5,114 bases of DNA, from NCBI GenBank assembly GCA_020723225.1, contig DYJG01000236.1, positions 1 to 5,114 on the forward strand. Direction: 5' to 3'. Positions within the stretch are counted from its first letter, which is position 1, and every line of letters begins with the position of its first letter. This DNA is from Desulfobacca acetoxidans (lineage in GTDB: Bacteria > Desulfobacterota > Desulfobaccia > Desulfobaccales > 0-14-0-80-60-11). The position numbers and the translations under genes are program-made. Of this stretch, positions 4,194 to 5,114 are shown one piece after another. The notes beneath the pieces were generated by a model that had not been told where the DNA came from, ran no database searches, and was given only the letters and a program-made list of their open reading frames with translations.

Positions 4194-5114
4194 TAAATTT
4201 CCACCTCCATCACGTCCGCTATGTCTGCATTGTCTTGAGCCTCGCTTCGGGCGAGGGTTTCCAGCCCTGACATTCCTTCGCCAAGAGCGGCAAAACCTTC
4301 AAATCCTTCTGCGAAAGCCGCAGACGTTGTAGACAAGGAATCGTCAACGTCTTCATCTTCCATCGATTGGCAATCTTGGCTTTTCTGACGTTGCAGACAT
4401 TGCAGACGGTGTTCGATGAAAGCCTCTGTGTTCTTGTCCCAGGCGAGGCACTTGGCCCCCCGATGGCCATTGGCATTATGTTTGCCTGGAGCAATTGTCA
4501 GGTTCACGGCTCGGAGCACCGCACCCATTCCTCTCGGCTTTTCAATCTTCTGGGTCTTGGGGGCAATCAAGTTATACTGCTTATGAATGAATCCAATGGC
4601 CAAGCGGCCATTCTCCAGGTATGGCCTTAACTGGTCCAGGGTTTGGGCCAGCAATAGAGACCTCTCAGAGATTTCCGGCGGCGCATAGTATTCTTCCTCG
4701 ATCAACCGTAGGGCACCTTGAATCTGCCCTAGGTAGAAGCTGACGGCCTTTATGCCCCGCTCCAGATCCTTTAGAGTAAGTATTGCCTGGGGGGTTTTGC
4801 CCCTGGAGAACATCTCCATGCAGTGGATTACGCCGGTAAGACGCAGAACATACTCCACGGCTTTGGGCAGGAACCCCCGAAGCTGTAGCGGAAGCTGGTC
4901 TTTGAACGAATATATTTGATTGCGCCATTCAAAAAATTTTGCCTGGGCCTCAGAGTCAAGAATCATTACTTTTGGCTTATAAATCTCTCCTCCGCAGCTC
5001 TGGATTTTTTCATCCACCCAAGCCATTGCCCGATGGAGAACCATCTCCCATTTAGCCCTATCCATCTCCCCCCATGATTCCGGGGTCAGGTCATAATAGG
5101 TCGAGGGCTCACAG
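4193..5114 (-). CDS. DUF3987-like primase/helicase-type replication protein, C-terminal part (5' end outside window)
   Basis: The frame is open from the right edge (5113) to TAA 4195-4193, about 306 residues; ATG 5065 is internal, since 16 more sense codons precede it. Numbering from the first full codon, residues 49-66 (VMILDSEAQAKFFEWRNQ), 84-97 (KAVEYVLRLTGVIH) and 112-128 (LTLKDLERGIKAVSFYL) match the end of the DUF3987 domain: Ser/Glu-Ala helix, conserved K then RL..ilH helix, and a final rAi..y helix. DUF3987 proteins are ATPases of phages and integrative elements, usually with primase or helicase roles; the Walker motifs would be outside this window. Residues about 167-238 resemble a small winged-helix module (LAIGFIHKQYN, MGAVLRAVNLTIAPG). 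The tail (239-306) is Ser/Ala/Glu/Asp/Gly-rich and probably disordered. It is coupled to the next gene by TAATG. Confidence 0.85.
   Translation of the reverse strand, partial: CEPSTYYDLTPESWGEMDRAKWEMVLHRAMAWVDEKIQSCGGEIYKPKVMILDSEAQAKFFEWRNQIYSFKDQLPLQLRGFLPKAVEYVLRLTGVIHCMEMFSRGKTPQAILTLKDLERGIKAVSFYLGQIQGALRLIEEEYYAPPEISERSLLLAQTLDQLRPYLENGRLAIGFIHKQYNLIAPKTQKIEKPRGMGAVLRAVNLTIAPGKHNANGHRGAKCLAWDKNTEAFIEHRLQCLQRQKSQDCQSMEDEDVDDSLSTTSAAFAEGFEGFAALGEGMSGLETLARSEAQDNADIADVMEVEI

Noticed and set aside
4391..4408. 9-nt tandem near-duplication (TTGCAGACA / TTGCAGACG)
   Set aside because: Only two units, within coding sequence, encoding L-Q-C-L-Q-R; too small to call a repeat array or CRISPR.
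4219..4494. Alternative minus-strand frame across the tail of the DUF3987-like gene, possible frameshift
   Set aside because: The main frame runs on to a TAA that overlaps the next start codon (TAATG), with a typical acidic low-complexity tail; no need for a frameshift.

Overview
The window joins two unlike blocks that face each other. The left block (1-2476, plus strand) is a chemotaxis / signal-transduction cluster. The right block (2902-5114, minus strand) is a tightly packed set of genes of the kind found in prophages or integrative elements. No taxonomic marker is present. The acidic/aromatic MCP tail ending in DFKNF, a CheX phosphatase beside a single-domain response regulator, and the style of the DUF3987-type cassette all remind me of Desulfobacterota / deltaproteobacteria (Desulfobacca- or Syntrophobacter-like). 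That assignment is an impression only.

Left block, in order. (1) The last 138 residues of a methyl-accepting chemotaxis protein, with a consensus methylation site and a C-terminal pentapeptide of the CheR/CheB-tethering type. (2) A 367-bp gap holding two inverted repeats and one doubtful 85-aa ORF. (3) A 165-aa protein with a MerR-like N-terminal helix-turn-helix and a helical C-terminal half. (4) A 60-aa protein of unknown function with a very good ribosome binding site, preceded by a perfect 9-bp inverted repeat. (5) CheX, the CheY-P phosphatase, with its ExxN motif intact. (6) A 138-aa stand-alone receiver domain (CheY-like) that keeps the phosphorylated Asp, Ser and Lys but has Tyr where one of the paired N-terminal acidic residues is expected. 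The genes at 785-2476 lie on one strand with short gaps and read as one operon. The likely logic is receptor array to phosphorylated receiver, with CheX resetting the signal; the MerR-like and 60-aa proteins are unexplained members.

Middle (2477-2901): 425 bp without a convincing gene, AT-rich in places, lying between the convergent blocks. It contains several inverted repeats, the best being an 11-bp stem with a 4-nt loop at 2705-2730. It probably holds transcription ends for both blocks and may hold the edge of the inserted element, but no integrase, tRNA or att duplication is visible.

Right block, read from 5114 down: the C-terminal ~306 residues of a DUF3987-like primase/helicase-type replication protein; a 123-aa protein joining a TubC_N-like domain to a Cys-rich zinc-finger-like segment; a 167-aa protein of unknown function; a possible 33-aa peptide; and a 96-aa basic/acidic protein of unknown function. 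The first three are linked by TAATG stop-start overlaps, so they are almost certainly co-transcribed and translationally coupled. The promoter lies outside the window. Overall this is an ordinary chemotaxis cluster next to the replication/accessory module of a mobile element; the unexplained small genes and the variant receiver are the parts worth following.
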